Shown here: positions 50,918 through 59,194 of the stretch, one piece after another
Numbering within the stretch: position 1 is the stretch's first letter
How the letters are laid out: the number at the start of each line of letters is the position of its first letter
Origin: Streptomyces sp. Je 1-332
Lineage (GTDB): Bacteria > Actinomycetota > Actinomycetes > Streptomycetales > Streptomycetaceae
Direction: 5' to 3'
NCBI RefSeq assembly: GCF_040730185.1
Contig: NZ_CP160402.1
Span: 3,410,001-3,474,000, forward strand
DNA: 64,000 bases
The notes under the pieces: model-generated
The model's database searches: none
Told to the model about the DNA's origin: nothing
The model's input: only the letters and a program-made list of their open reading frames with translations
Program-made: the position numbers and the translations under genes

Positions 50918-51970
50918 CTACCTCGGCAGGAACCACCGAGCCTTGTAGATCCCGCCCCCGACCAACTCGTACTCCCCCCGCGGCCGATGGACACTCACCC
51001 TCGTCGTCCACCAGGTCTCCTCAAGGCCGCTCTCCGGCACGGTGGAGATGACCTGCCCCGTGCGCGGATCGTTGCCGACGCCCTTCACCGACTTCCGGGA
51101 GATCTCATCCGCCCCCGCGAAGTCCTGCACAAAGGCCCGGCCCCCGATGTCGTACTGGAAGACGGACGCGTTCGTCGTCACCCAGAGCCGCCCCCGGCGC
51201 CCGGCCACGGGGAAGAGATCATGCCCGCCGGGTGTCTTGCCAGGCGTCCCGACCGGCAGCCCGACCGAGGACCGGCGCCGCAACGTCGGCCGCGCCCGCG
51301 TCCCACCCACCTTGTACGTGACCAACTCGTCGTCACCGATGGCCCACAGCACCTCGCGCGCACCGTCCCAGTGCAGCCCGTGCGCACCCTTCAGCTCCGC
51401 CTCGGCATACCGCGACGCGTCCGGCCCCTGCGACGCCGCGTACAGCCTGACCAGCGCACCCGTACTGCACGCCACCGCGACGTTGCCGTCCGGCAGGATC
51501 TCCGCGCTGTGCGGGTTGAAGAGGTCGTCACCCGCACCTATCGCCGTACCCCAGTAGCGCCTGCCCGAGGGGTAGTCGACGACAGCCACGAATCCGAAGG
51601 ACGCCGTGGTCAGGACGTACGTACGCCCCTTGTGCCTGCGCACCTTCGACTCGCTCGGATACACCCAGCTGTACTCCGGCCGGAGGTCCTCGTACCCCTC
51701 GTACCGCGTCGGCGAGAACGCCCACCGCACGACGGATGGTTCGTGCTCCGGGTCCCAGACCCTGCGCCGCGGATCGAGCACGAGGATCTGCTGGGTCGCC
51801 TGCTCGGTGAGGAGTACCGGCGGGGTGCCCCGGGGCACTCCCCCGGTGGCAGGCGCGGGGGACGCGGCGGCAGCCGGCAGACCCGAACCGATCCCGATCC
51901 CCGCCCCGACCCCCGCGCCCAGAGCCCCGAGCAGCACATTCCGACGTGACGGTCTCGACATACCGGACAT
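50918..51970 (-). CDS. Tat-exported propeller-like protein of unknown function
   Basis: Protein of 350 residues. The start has a twin-arginine signal, SRRNVLLGALGAGVGAGIGI, with an Ala-rich cleavage region (PAAAASP), so it should be exported folded. The body has short beta repeats such as TQQILVLDPRRRVWDP, AEILPDGNVAVACSTGALVR, HGLHWDGAREVLWAIGDDEL and HDLFPVAGRRGRLWVTTNAS, in the manner of a six-bladed propeller. It may belong to the DUF6528 group. GGGGGAGACTTC precedes the ATG. No catalytic residues can be proposed. Confidence 0.82.
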   Translation of the reverse strand: MSGMSRPSRRNVLLGALGAGVGAGIGIGSGLPAAAASPAPATGGVPRGTPPVLLTEQATQQILVLDPRRRVWDPEHEPSVVRWAFSPTRYEGYEDLRPEYSWVYPSESKVRRHKGRTYVLTTASFGFVAVVDYPSGRRYWGTAIGAGDDLFNPHSAEILPDGNVAVACSTGALVRLYAASQGPDASRYAEAELKGAHGLHWDGAREVLWAIGDDELVTYKVGGTRARPTLRRRSSVGLPVGTPGKTPGGHDLFPVAGRRGRLWVTTNASVFQYDIGGRAFVQDFAGADEISRKSVKGVGNDPRTGQVISTVPESGLEETWWTTRVSVHRPRGEYELVGGGIYKARWFLPR

Positions 51971-51988
51971 GAAGTCTCCCCCACACGG

Positions 51989-52010
51989 CTGACAGTTGAG
52001 ACATTGTCAG
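51989..52010 (-). promoter_or_regulatory. Inverted repeat at the propeller gene promoter
   Basis: CTGACA (51989-51994) and TGTCAG (52005-52010), perfect arms with a 10-base spacer, 19 bases upstream of the start codon. Could be part of an operator. Confidence 0.35.
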
Positions 52011-52046
52011 GTACGCGCTCGCAACATGCCATGGCGCCGCGCGGCA

Positions 52047-52850
52047 TCACATGTCGTAGACCACCGTGACGGGCGCATGATCCGACCACCGCTGCTCATG
52101 CGTGGCCGCCCGCTCCACGAACCCCTTGACCGCACGCTCCGCGAGCCCCGGCGTCGCCACGTGGTAGTCGATCCGCCAGCCCGTGTCGTTGTCGAAGGCG
52201 CGCCCCCGGTAGGACCACCAGGAGTAGGGACCCTCGACATCGGGATGCAGCGCCCGCACCACGTCGACGTAGCCGCCGCTCTCGTTCTCGAAGACCTCAC
52301 TGAGCCAGGCACGCTCCTCGGGCAGGAAGCCCGAGTTCTTCTTGTTGCCCTTCCAGTTCTTGAGGTCGGCCTCCTGGTGCGCGATGTTCCAGTCGCCGCA
52401 GACCACGACCTGGCGCCCCTCGGCGGCGGCCCGCTGCTTGAGCCCCTTCAGGTACGTGAGGAACTCCCCCATGAAGCGGACCTTCTCGTCCTGCCGGTCC
52501 GTGCCGACCTCGCCGGACGGCAGATACAGGCTGGCGACCGTGACGCCGGGCAGATCGGCCTCGACGTAACGCCCACTGGCGTCGAACTCCTCCGACCCGA
52601 ACCCCACCTGCACGCGATCCGGCTCACGCCGCGTATAGAGGGAGACGCCCGCGCGCCCCTTGGCGGCGGCCGGCGCGTGCACGACGTGCCAGCCCTCGGG
52701 CGCTCGCACCTCATCCGGCAGCTGCTGCGGCTCGGCCCGCACCTCCTGGAGGCAGAGCACGTCGGACGAGGTCTCGGCGAGCCACTCGACGAAGCCCTTC
52801 TTGGCGGCGGCGCGCAGCCCGTTCACATTCACAGAGGTCACTTGGAGCAT
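52047..52850 (-). CDS. xth: Exodeoxyribonuclease III
   Basis: Protein of 267 residues of the exonuclease III/AP endonuclease family, acting in base excision repair. Motifs: SVNVNGLRAAAKKGF, CLQEVRAEPQQLPD (metal Glu), VCGDWNIAHQEADLKNWKGN (catalytic Asp and Asn), WWSYRGRAFDNDTGWRIDYH and the C-terminal WSDHAPVTVVYD (His). The start is the ATG at 52850 (MLQVTSVNVNG). Divergent from a GNAT gene across 75 bases. Confidence 0.95.
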   Translation of the reverse strand: MLQVTSVNVNGLRAAAKKGFVEWLAETSSDVLCLQEVRAEPQQLPDEVRAPEGWHVVHAPAAAKGRAGVSLYTRREPDRVQVGFGSEEFDASGRYVEADLPGVTVASLYLPSGEVGTDRQDEKVRFMGEFLTYLKGLKQRAAAEGRQVVVCGDWNIAHQEADLKNWKGNKKNSGFLPEERAWLSEVFENESGGYVDVVRALHPDVEGPYSWWSYRGRAFDNDTGWRIDYHVATPGLAERAVKGFVERAATHEQRWSDHAPVTVVYDM

Positions 52851-52925
52851 CCCGGAACGATACCGGCACCAGGCACACTGAAAACGGATACCCGCACACC
52901 ATCGCATAGAAGTACGATACTCCGC

Positions 52926-53438
52926 ATGACTATTCAGCCCGCGCCGCAGCATCCCTCCGTCGAGCTGCGCCCCACCCCCTTCGACCATCCCGACGCGGTC
53001 AAGCTGAACGACCGCGTCCAGCTCGAATACGCGGAGCGGTACGGCGACGAGGGCGACGTCACACCCCTCGACCCGGCCATGTTCGCGGCCCCGCGCGGTC
53101 TGTATCTCGTCGCGTACGACGAGACCGGCACCCCGGTGGCCACCGGCGGCTGGCGCGGCCACGAGGAGAACGACGAGGGTTACGCGAACGGTGACGCCGA
53201 GATCAAGCGCATGTACGTCACCCCGGAGGCCCGCGGCCTCGGCCTGGCCCGCCGCATCCTCGCGGCCCTGGAGGACCACGCGCGCGCGGCGGGACGTACG
53301 CGCATGGTCCTGGAGACGGGCACGAAGCAGCCGGAGGCGATAGCCCTCTACGCGTCGACCGGCTACACCCCGGCCCCCTCGAAGTTCGGCCACTACCGCT
53401 TCGAGGACCTGAGCCGCTGCTACGTGAAGGCCCTGTAG
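52926..53438 (+). CDS. GNAT family N-acetyltransferase
   Basis: Protein of 170 residues. Acetyl-CoA site in EIKRMYVTPEARGLGLARRI (R-G-L-G), then MVLETGTKQPEAIALYASTG and GHYRFEDLSRCYVKAL, the ending usual for small-molecule or amino-group acetyltransferases. The substrate is unknown. The start ATG 52926 follows a region with no obvious ribosome site. Confidence 0.92.
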   Translation: MTIQPAPQHPSVELRPTPFDHPDAVKLNDRVQLEYAERYGDEGDVTPLDPAMFAAPRGLYLVAYDETGTPVATGGWRGHEENDEGYANGDAEIKRMYVTPEARGLGLARRILAALEDHARAAGRTRMVLETGTKQPEAIALYASTGYTPAPSKFGHYRFEDLSRCYVKAL

Positions 53439-53470
53439 TTCGCCGGCGCCTCCACCCCGGACACAGCAAA

Positions 53471-53503
53471 GATCCCGCCCGGTTCGAAGAACCGGACGGG
53501 ATC
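53471..53503. terminator. Bidirectional terminator between GNAT and tRNA
   Basis: Arms 53471-53485 (GATCCCGCCCGGTTC) and 53489-53503 pair with one mismatch around a 3-base loop. It lies 32 bases after the GNAT stop and 10 bases past the 3' end of the minus-strand tRNA. Confidence 0.85.
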
Positions 53504-53513
53504 TCATGTGCAG

Positions 53514-53587
53514 TGGACCTGTGGGGATTTGAACCCCAGACCCCCTCGATGCGAACGAGGTGCGCTACCAGACTGCGCCACAGGCCC
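53514..53587 (-). tRNA. tRNA-Ala(CGC)
   Basis: 74 bases fold as a cloverleaf. Acceptor GGGCCTG pairs with CAGGTCC, D arm GCGCAGTCTGGTAGCGC, anticodon stem CCTCG/CGAGG around loop TTCGCAT (anticodon CGC), T arm with GGTTCAAATCC. Discriminator base A; CCA is not encoded. Confidence 0.95.
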
Positions 53588-53654
53588 TTGCAACGAGTGA
53601 AACTCTAGCATCCCGATCCGGGTGCTCGGAAATCCGTTCCTGGCTGGTCAGGCC

Positions 53655-54932
53655 TCACTCGTTGGCGGCCCGCGGCCGCTCCCCGTCCTCGTACTGATCG
53701 AAGAGGGGCGTACGGCCGCGTTCGCGGGCCCTGCGCGCGGAAGCCGCACGGCGTGCGTCGCTGCGCCCACCGCCTCCGTCCGCGCCCTGGGCACCCTCGG
53801 CGCCTTGCGCGTCGGCGTCGTAGTCGGCGTACTCGCTCTCGTCCGTCTCGCCCCGCGCCTCGTCGGCGGTGGGCTCGACGGAGCTCGACCGCGCCGAGCT
53901 CCAGGCGTCGGGTGCGCCCAAGTCGACGTCGCCGGTGGCTCGCGGGGCGACCGGGGCGGTCACGTACGTGGGCAGGGGTACCGGTACCGGGTCCCAGCTG
54001 TCGCCGTGACCCGGGCGGCGCTGGCGCTCACGCTGCTGGTCCACCCACTCCGCGTGGTCGGTCTGCTCGACCAGGGCGCGGCGGTCGGCGGCGAGTGCGG
54101 AAAGACCGGTCTCCGTCTCGGTGGCCGGTCCCTCCTCCGGGTCGTCGACCACGGCGTCCGCGCCGCCCGACGCGCGCCGGCGCGGCTGACGGTCCCGCAG
54201 CCGCTGCGCGGCGACCTCGGCCCTGCGCCGGTCCATGGTGTAGGTGAAGCGGCGCCGCTCCTGGCCCCGCAGATACACGATGTACGCGCTCAGGAGCGCG
54301 GCCGGCGCCGCGGGCGCCCAGAGGAACGCGAGCCCTCCGACGGCGGCGACGACCGTGCCGATCGTGAAGGCGATGAAGAGCATCACCGTCGTACGCCGTC
54401 GGCGCGCGAGCACCTTCGTGCGCCGGGCGCGCGCGGCGGCTTCCGCCGACGCGGCCCGCTGGGCGGGCGACTGCTGGGGCCGCGCTCCGTGCGGGGCCGA
54501 GGACGGGACCGGGGTCGGGACCGGTGCCGGAGGCTTCGCGGGATGCGACTGAGGGTGCGCCTGGTGAGGGTGCGCCTCGTGCCGTGCCGGAGGCTGCTGT
54601 GCCTGGGGTTTGACCGGCGCCTTGTCCTGCGGCTCCGGCCGCTCTTCCTGGCCGCCCTGTCGATGCGGGGGCGCGACGAAGGCCCGGACGTCCACCGAGC
54701 CGGTGGCGTTGTCCGGGTCGCGCGACTCCTCCTCTTCAGGCGAGCGCGCTTGCAGGTCCTTGGCGTACCGGCGCTCCATCCCCGCTCGTCCGGACAGGAG
54801 CCGGATGGCGGTGCTGAAGCGTTCCGTCGGACGGGCTTCATTGAGCTCGTCCTGCCTACGGAGCCACATCGGCACCAAGTAGGCGGCCCAGGCCCCGACG
54901 ATGACTGCGTAGATGAGGCCGCTGCTGCTCAC
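53655..54932 (-). CDS. sepX: Divisome membrane protein SepX/GlpR
   Basis: Protein of 425 residues. An N-terminal helix SGLIYAVIVGAWAAYLVPMW is followed by the conserved RRQDELNEARPTERFSTAIR, a long disordered Pro/His/Gln-rich region, a helical pair in the middle (VMLFIAFTIGTVVAAVGGLA and FLWAPAAPAALLSAYIVYL) and an acidic, disordered C-terminus. SepX is an actinomycete-specific membrane protein needed for hyphal division and sporulation septation. The assignment rests on the layout and on position next to rimJ, moeA and galU, where M. tuberculosis has Rv0996 (from memory). Confidence 0.85.
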   Translation of the reverse strand: MSSSGLIYAVIVGAWAAYLVPMWLRRQDELNEARPTERFSTAIRLLSGRAGMERRYAKDLQARSPEEEESRDPDNATGSVDVRAFVAPPHRQGGQEERPEPQDKAPVKPQAQQPPARHEAHPHQAHPQSHPAKPPAPVPTPVPSSAPHGARPQQSPAQRAASAEAAARARRTKVLARRRRTTVMLFIAFTIGTVVAAVGGLAFLWAPAAPAALLSAYIVYLRGQERRRFTYTMDRRRAEVAAQRLRDRQPRRRASGGADAVVDDPEEGPATETETGLSALAADRRALVEQTDHAEWVDQQRERQRRPGHGDSWDPVPVPLPTYVTAPVAPRATGDVDLGAPDAWSSARSSSVEPTADEARGETDESEYADYDADAQGAEGAQGADGGGGRSDARRAASARRARERGRTPLFDQYEDGERPRAANE

Positions 54933-55129
54933 GCCTCACACGGTAGAGGGGTTTGCTTGAGGCCATCTGCCAATTGAGCCGGTGTGTCGCACGATCTGGC
55001 TGATATCTCGAACTTTTTTTGTGACTGGTGCGATCAACAGGCCACCGGGACCGTGAAATTAATGCCTCAGAGGGACCAAGTCGGGCCCCAGACGGTCGAT
55101 CACCGATCAATTTCAAACACTTATTCTAT
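54933..55129. promoter_or_regulatory. AT-richer region upstream of sepX
   Basis: 197 bases between the rimJ stop and the sepX start, with a run of seven T (55014-55020 on the plus strand) and GATCA-containing stretches at 55098-55110. It must hold the sepX promoter if that gene is not transcribed with rimJ. No start site can be fixed by eye. Confidence 0.4.
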
Positions 55130-55690
55130 TTACGCGGTGTTCCGAGGTCGTGCCTGGTGCCAGCGCCGGAGCAACCCTTCCGGTACCTCTTCCGCGGTGA
55201 GCGCGAAGACAAGATGATCGCGCCAGGCGCCGTCGATGTGGAGATAGCGTGGACGAAGTCCCTCCTCGCGGAATCCGAGTTTCTCCACGACCCGCCGACT
55301 CGGCCCGTTCTCGGGGCGAATACAGACCTCGATACGGTGCAGCCCGACGGACCGGAAGCAATGGTCCACCGCGAGAGCGACGGCGGTCGGCATCACGCCG
55401 CGGCCCGCGACCGACTGGTCGACCCAGTAGCCGACATGGCCCGAGCACATCGATCCCCAGGTGATCCCGGCGACCGTCAACTGCCCCACGAGCCGCCCCT
55501 GGTACTCGATCACGAAGGGCAGCATGCGCCCGGCGTGCGCCTCGGCGCGCAGATGCCGGACCATCTGACGGTACGTCGGGCGGTGCACGATCGGGCCGCT
55601 GGGCGTGGGCGGCGGGATGGTCGCCTCCCAGGGGCGCAGCCAGTCCCGGTTGCGCCGGTTGACCTCACGCCAGGGCCGCTGGTCGCGCAT
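55130..55690 (-). CDS. rimJ: RimJ/RimL-type N-acetyltransferase
   Basis: GNAT of 186 residues from the ATG at 55690 (MRDQRPWREVN). The acetyl-CoA motif is VGYWVDQSVAGRGVMPTAVA, followed by LHRIEVCIRPENGPSRRVVE and KLGFREEGLRPRYLHIDG, as in RimJ. Coding sequence clearly continues upstream (PVELTDGDVALRPIK), but no ATG, GTG or TTG occurs in frame before the moaB stop; a CTG at 55753 could be the real start, adding 21 residues. The enzyme acetylates the N-terminus of ribosomal protein S5 in E. coli; the target here is unproven. Part of the moa-rimJ run. Confidence 0.88.
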   Translation of the reverse strand: MRDQRPWREVNRRNRDWLRPWEATIPPPTPSGPIVHRPTYRQMVRHLRAEAHAGRMLPFVIEYQGRLVGQLTVAGITWGSMCSGHVGYWVDQSVAGRGVMPTAVALAVDHCFRSVGLHRIEVCIRPENGPSRRVVEKLGFREEGLRPRYLHIDGAWRDHLVFALTAEEVPEGLLRRWHQARPRNTA

Positions 55691-55749
55691 CTTTATCGGA
55701 CGGAGGGCGACGTCGCCGTCCGTCAGCTCGACGGGCCAGGAAGGGCTGT

Positions 55750-56250
55750 TCAGCTCGCACCACCCGGGGGTCTGGGGTGGTCGCCGCCCCGGAGCTGCTC
55801 GACGGCGTGCGTGAGGAGGGGTTCGAGGACGGCGATGCCGTCCCGTACGCCGCCGGTGGAGCCCGGCAGGTTCACGATGAGGGTGCGGCCCGCGACCCCG
55901 GCCAGACCGCGGGACAGCGCGGCCGTGGGGATCTTCTCCCTGCCGTACGCGCGGATCGCCTCCGGGATGCCGGGCACCTCGTGGTCGATGACGGCGCGGG
56001 TGGCCTCGGGGGTGCGGTCGGTGGGCGAGATGCCGGTGCCGCCTGTGGTGAGGATCACGTCGAACCCGGCGTCGGCTCCGGCGCGCAGGGCCTGCTCGAC
56101 GGGGTCTCCGTCGGGGACGACCTGGGGGCCTTCGACCTCGAAGCCGAGCGCGGCAAGCGCCTCGGCGATGATCGGGCCGCCCCTGTCGGCGTAGACCCCG
56201 GCGGCCGCGCGGTTGGAGGCCGTGACGACGAGTGCACGGTAGGCGGTCAT
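55750..56250 (-). CDS. moaB: Molybdenum cofactor biosynthesis protein B (MoaB/Mog type)
   Basis: Protein of 166 residues with the MoCF fold: ALVVTASNRAAAGVYADRGG at the start, VILTTGGTGISPTDRTPEAT (TTGGTG motif) and IVNLPGSTGGVRDGI. Mog/MoaB proteins adenylate molybdopterin before metal insertion. Start ATG at 56250 overlaps the moaC stop (ATGA). Lies between moaC and rimJ. Confidence 0.93.
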   Translation of the reverse strand: MTAYRALVVTASNRAAAGVYADRGGPIIAEALAALGFEVEGPQVVPDGDPVEQALRAGADAGFDVILTTGGTGISPTDRTPEATRAVIDHEVPGIPEAIRAYGREKIPTAALSRGLAGVAGRTLIVNLPGSTGGVRDGIAVLEPLLTHAVEQLRGGDHPRPPGGAS

Positions 56251-56738
56251 GCGCCGACTCCTTCGCGGCTCCAGTCCCCGGACTTGCCGCCGGTCTTCTC
56301 CTCGACGCGTACGTCCGTGATGACCGCGCCCTTGTCGACGGCCTTGACCATGTCGATCACCGTGAGGGCGGCGACGCTCACCGCGGTGAGCGCCTCCATC
56401 TCGACACCGGTGCGGTCCGTCGTCTTCACCGTGGCGAGGATCTCGACGGCGTCGTCCGCCACGGAGAGGTCGAGTTTCACTCCGGAGACGGCCAGCGGAT
56501 GGCAGAGCGGGATCAGGTCGGGGGTGCGCTTGGCGCCCATGATGCCCGCGATCCGCGCGGTGGCCAGGGCGTCACCCTTGGGCACGCCCTCGCCCCGCAG
56601 CAACTCGATCACGCGGGGCGAGACCAGGACGCGGCCACTGGCGCGGGCGGTGCGCGCCGTCACGTCCTTCGCGGATACGTCGACCATGCGGGCGGCGCCC
56701 GCTTCGTCGATGTGCGTCAGTCGCTGCTCGGTACTCAT
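56247..56738 (-). CDS. moaC: Cyclic pyranopterin monophosphate synthase
   Basis: Protein of 163 residues that acts with MoaA in the first step of molybdenum cofactor synthesis. Typical blocks: ARMVDVSAKDVTARTARASG, MGAKRTPDLIPLCHPLAVSG (with the active-site His/Lys), VKTTDRTGVEMEALTAVSVA and VIDMVKAVDKGAVI. The stop overlaps moaB; the start is 87 bases after the moeA stop. No moaA is in the window. Confidence 0.96.
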   Translation of the reverse strand: MSTEQRLTHIDEAGAARMVDVSAKDVTARTARASGRVLVSPRVIELLRGEGVPKGDALATARIAGIMGAKRTPDLIPLCHPLAVSGVKLDLSVADDAVEILATVKTTDRTGVEMEALTAVSVAALTVIDMVKAVDKGAVITDVRVEEKTGGKSGDWSREGVGA

Positions 56739-56825
56739 GTGCTGTGGCGCTCCCGGTCCGGGCCCTCCGGCGGTGCGGCGCAGGGGGGCCTATGTGCGCG
56801 ACACCGTACCGCGCGCACGCGCCTT

Positions 56826-58166
56826 TCAGCCGAGCAGGACCACTTCGACATCGGCGCCCGGCTCCACCGACGTGGTGTCCTCGGGGACGACGATCAGCGC
56901 GTTCGCGTGCGCGAGCGCCGCGACGAGGTGGGAGCCCGCGCCGCCCACGGGCCGCACGTCGCCCGCGTCGGCGTCGTACTGTCCGCGCAGGAACTGCCGC
57001 TTCCCCGCGGGAGAGGTCAGCGCCTTGTCGGCGATGAGCTCCGCGCGCGCCGTGGGCCGGTGGACGTCCGGTAGACCCATCAGAGCGCGCACCGCGGGAC
57101 GTACGAAGATCTCGAAGGAGACGTACGACGACACGGGGTTGCCCGGCAGGGCGAGCAGCGGGGTGTGGTCGGGGCCGATGGAGCCGAAGCCCTGTGGCTT
57201 GCCCGGCTGCATGGCGAGCTTGCGGAACTCGACGCCGCTGCCCGTCCCGACGCCGTCCTCGTCGGCTCCCACGGAGGAGAGGGCTTCCTTCACGACGTCG
57301 TACGCCCCGACGCTGACGCCGCCCGTGGTGACGATGAGGTCGGCCCGGATCAGCTGGTCCTCGATGGTGGAGCGCAGCGTCTCGGCGTCGTCGGCGACCG
57401 CGCCCACGCGGTAGGCGATCGCTCCGGCGTCCCGGGCCGCCGCGGTCAGCGCGAAGCTGTTGGAGTCGTAGATCTGGCCCTTGGCCAACTCCTCGCCGGG
57501 CTGGATCAGTTCGCTGCCGGTGGACATGACGACCACGCGGGGGCGAGGGCGCACCTTCACCGTGCCGCGGCCGATCGCGGCGAGCAGGGCGATCTGCGGG
57601 GCGCCGAGGACCGTGCCCGCGGTCAGCGCGCGGTCGCCGGCCTGTACGTCGCTGCCACGCGCCCGCACGTGCGCGCGTGCTTCGGCGGGGCGGTGTACGC
57701 GGACCTCGCCGGAGGCTCCGTCGGGGGCGGCGCTGTGGGCGCGCATTCCGGAGACGGGGCCTTCGCCGAGGCCTCCGTCGGTCCACTCCACGGGGACGAC
57801 GGCCTCGGCGCCGGGCGGCAGCGGGGCGCCGGTCATGATGCGGGCGGCCTGGCCCGCGCCGACGTCCGGCTGCTCGCCCTGGCCCGCGGCCACGTCGCCG
57901 ATGACCGTCAGGACGGCGGGGAACTCCTCGCTGGCGCCCGCGATGTCTGCGACCCGGACCGCGTATCCGTCCATGGAGCTGTTGTCGAAGGGCGGCAGCG
58001 AGACGGGCACCGTGACGTCCTCGACGAGGACGCAGCCCTGGGCGTCGAGGAGTTGGAGCTCGATGGGCTCCAAGGGGCGGACGGATCCGAGGATGTCGTC
58101 CAGGTGCTCGCTCACCGACCAGACGTGTTCCTGGCCGGTGACTTCGGTCGTCGCGCTGCTGCTCAA
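56826..58166 (-). CDS. moeA: Molybdopterin molybdenumtransferase
   Basis: Protein of 446 residues that inserts molybdate into adenylylated molybdopterin. MoeA blocks: VSLPPFDNSSMDGYAVRVAD, ARIMTGAPLPPGAEAVVP, VVVMSTGSELIQPGEELAKG, LIVTTGGVSVGAYDVVKEAL, FRKLAMQPGKPQGFG and LLALPGNPVSSYVSFEIFV. The best start is TTG at 58166 (MSSSATTEVTG) with GAGGAGAT about 11 bases before it, overlapping the end of galU; a GTG at 58118 is second choice. The galU stop is 4 bases upstream. Confidence 0.95.
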   Translation of the reverse strand: MSSSATTEVTGQEHVWSVSEHLDDILGSVRPLEPIELQLLDAQGCVLVEDVTVPVSLPPFDNSSMDGYAVRVADIAGASEEFPAVLTVIGDVAAGQGEQPDVGAGQAARIMTGAPLPPGAEAVVPVEWTDGGLGEGPVSGMRAHSAAPDGASGEVRVHRPAEARAHVRARGSDVQAGDRALTAGTVLGAPQIALLAAIGRGTVKVRPRPRVVVMSTGSELIQPGEELAKGQIYDSNSFALTAAARDAGAIAYRVGAVADDAETLRSTIEDQLIRADLIVTTGGVSVGAYDVVKEALSSVGADEDGVGTGSGVEFRKLAMQPGKPQGFGSIGPDHTPLLALPGNPVSSYVSFEIFVRPAVRALMGLPDVHRPTARAELIADKALTSPAGKRQFLRGQYDADAGDVRPVGGAGSHLVAALAHANALIVVPEDTTSVEPGADVEVVLLG

Positions 58167-58170
58167 AGTG

Positions 58171-59100
58171 CTACATCTCCTCGGACACGTAACTGCGAAG
58201 CCAGGCCTGGAAGTCCGGGCCCAGGTCTTCACGTTCGCACGCGAGTCTGACAATGGCACGCAGATAGTCGCCCCGGTCACCAGTGTCATAGCGCCGGCCC
58301 TTGAAGACGACGCCGTGCACGGGACCGCCGACCTTCCCCGCGGCGTCAGCCGCTGATTGATACTGCGCCGCGAGCTGCTGGAGTGCGTCGGTGAGCTGGA
58401 TCTCGCCGCCGCGGCCCGGCTCGGTCTTGCGCAGTATGTCGAAGACGTGCGGGTCAAGGACGTACCGGCCGATGATGGCGTAGTTGCTGGGGGCGTCCGC
58501 GGCGTCGGGCTTCTCGACCAGACCGGTGATCTCGACGACGTCGCTGTCGTCGGTCGGCTTCACCGCCGCGCAGCCGTAGAGGTGGATCTGCTCCGGGGCC
58601 ACCTCCATGAGGGCGATGACGCTGCCGCCGTGCCGCTCCTGGACCTCGACCATGCGGGCGAGCAGCGGATCACGCGGGTCGATCAGGTCGTCGCCGAGGA
58701 GCACGGCGAACGGTTCGTTGCCGACGTGCGGGGCGGCGCACAGGACGGCGTGACCGAGTCCCTTGGGGTCGCCCTGGCGTACGTAGTGCATGGTCGCGAG
58801 GTCGCTGGACTCCTGGACCTTCGCGAGCCTCGCCTCGTCGCCCTTCTTCAGAAGGGCCGACTCCAGTTCGTAGTTGCGGTCGAAGTGGTCCTCGAGGGGG
58901 CGCTTGTTGCGGCCCGTGATCATGAGGACGTCGTCGAGGCCGGCGGAGGCGGCCTCCTCGACCACGTACTGGATCGCCGGCTTGTCGACGACCGGCAGCA
59001 TCTCCTTGGGAGTGGCCTTGGTGGCCGGCAGGAACCGGGTGCCGAGACCTGCTGCGGGGATGACAGCCTTGCTGATCCGCGGGGGGTGAGACTCAGTCAT
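58171..59100 (-). CDS. galU: UTP-glucose-1-phosphate uridylyltransferase
   Basis: Nucleotidyltransferase of 309 residues making UDP-glucose. Signature AVIPAAGLGTRFLPATKATP, then MLPVVDKPAIQYVVEEAA, TGRNKRPLEDHFDRNYELE and LLGDDLIDP. Two ATG codons are possible, 59112 and 59100; I prefer 59100 (MTESHPPRIS), as in homologues. It leads the galU-moeA-moaC-moaB-rimJ run and is divergent from the cyclo-ligase gene by about 95 bases. Confidence 0.96.
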   Translation of the reverse strand: MTESHPPRISKAVIPAAGLGTRFLPATKATPKEMLPVVDKPAIQYVVEEAASAGLDDVLMITGRNKRPLEDHFDRNYELESALLKKGDEARLAKVQESSDLATMHYVRQGDPKGLGHAVLCAAPHVGNEPFAVLLGDDLIDPRDPLLARMVEVQERHGGSVIALMEVAPEQIHLYGCAAVKPTDDSDVVEITGLVEKPDAADAPSNYAIIGRYVLDPHVFDILRKTEPGRGGEIQLTDALQQLAAQYQSAADAAGKVGGPVHGVVFKGRRYDTGDRGDYLRAIVRLACEREDLGPDFQAWLRSYVSEEM

Positions 59101-59194
59101 GTCCGTAACCATAACCGGTGAGTATGTGCGGAATCTGTGGGTCAGGACATTTTGTTCTCATATGAGCGCACCTGGAAGGGTTTGTGAGCGCACC

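Noticed and set aside
54984-55217. 77-codon frame upstream of sepX
   Set aside because: No ribosome site, overlaps the end of rimJ in antisense, and its composition is unlike Streptomyces proteins.
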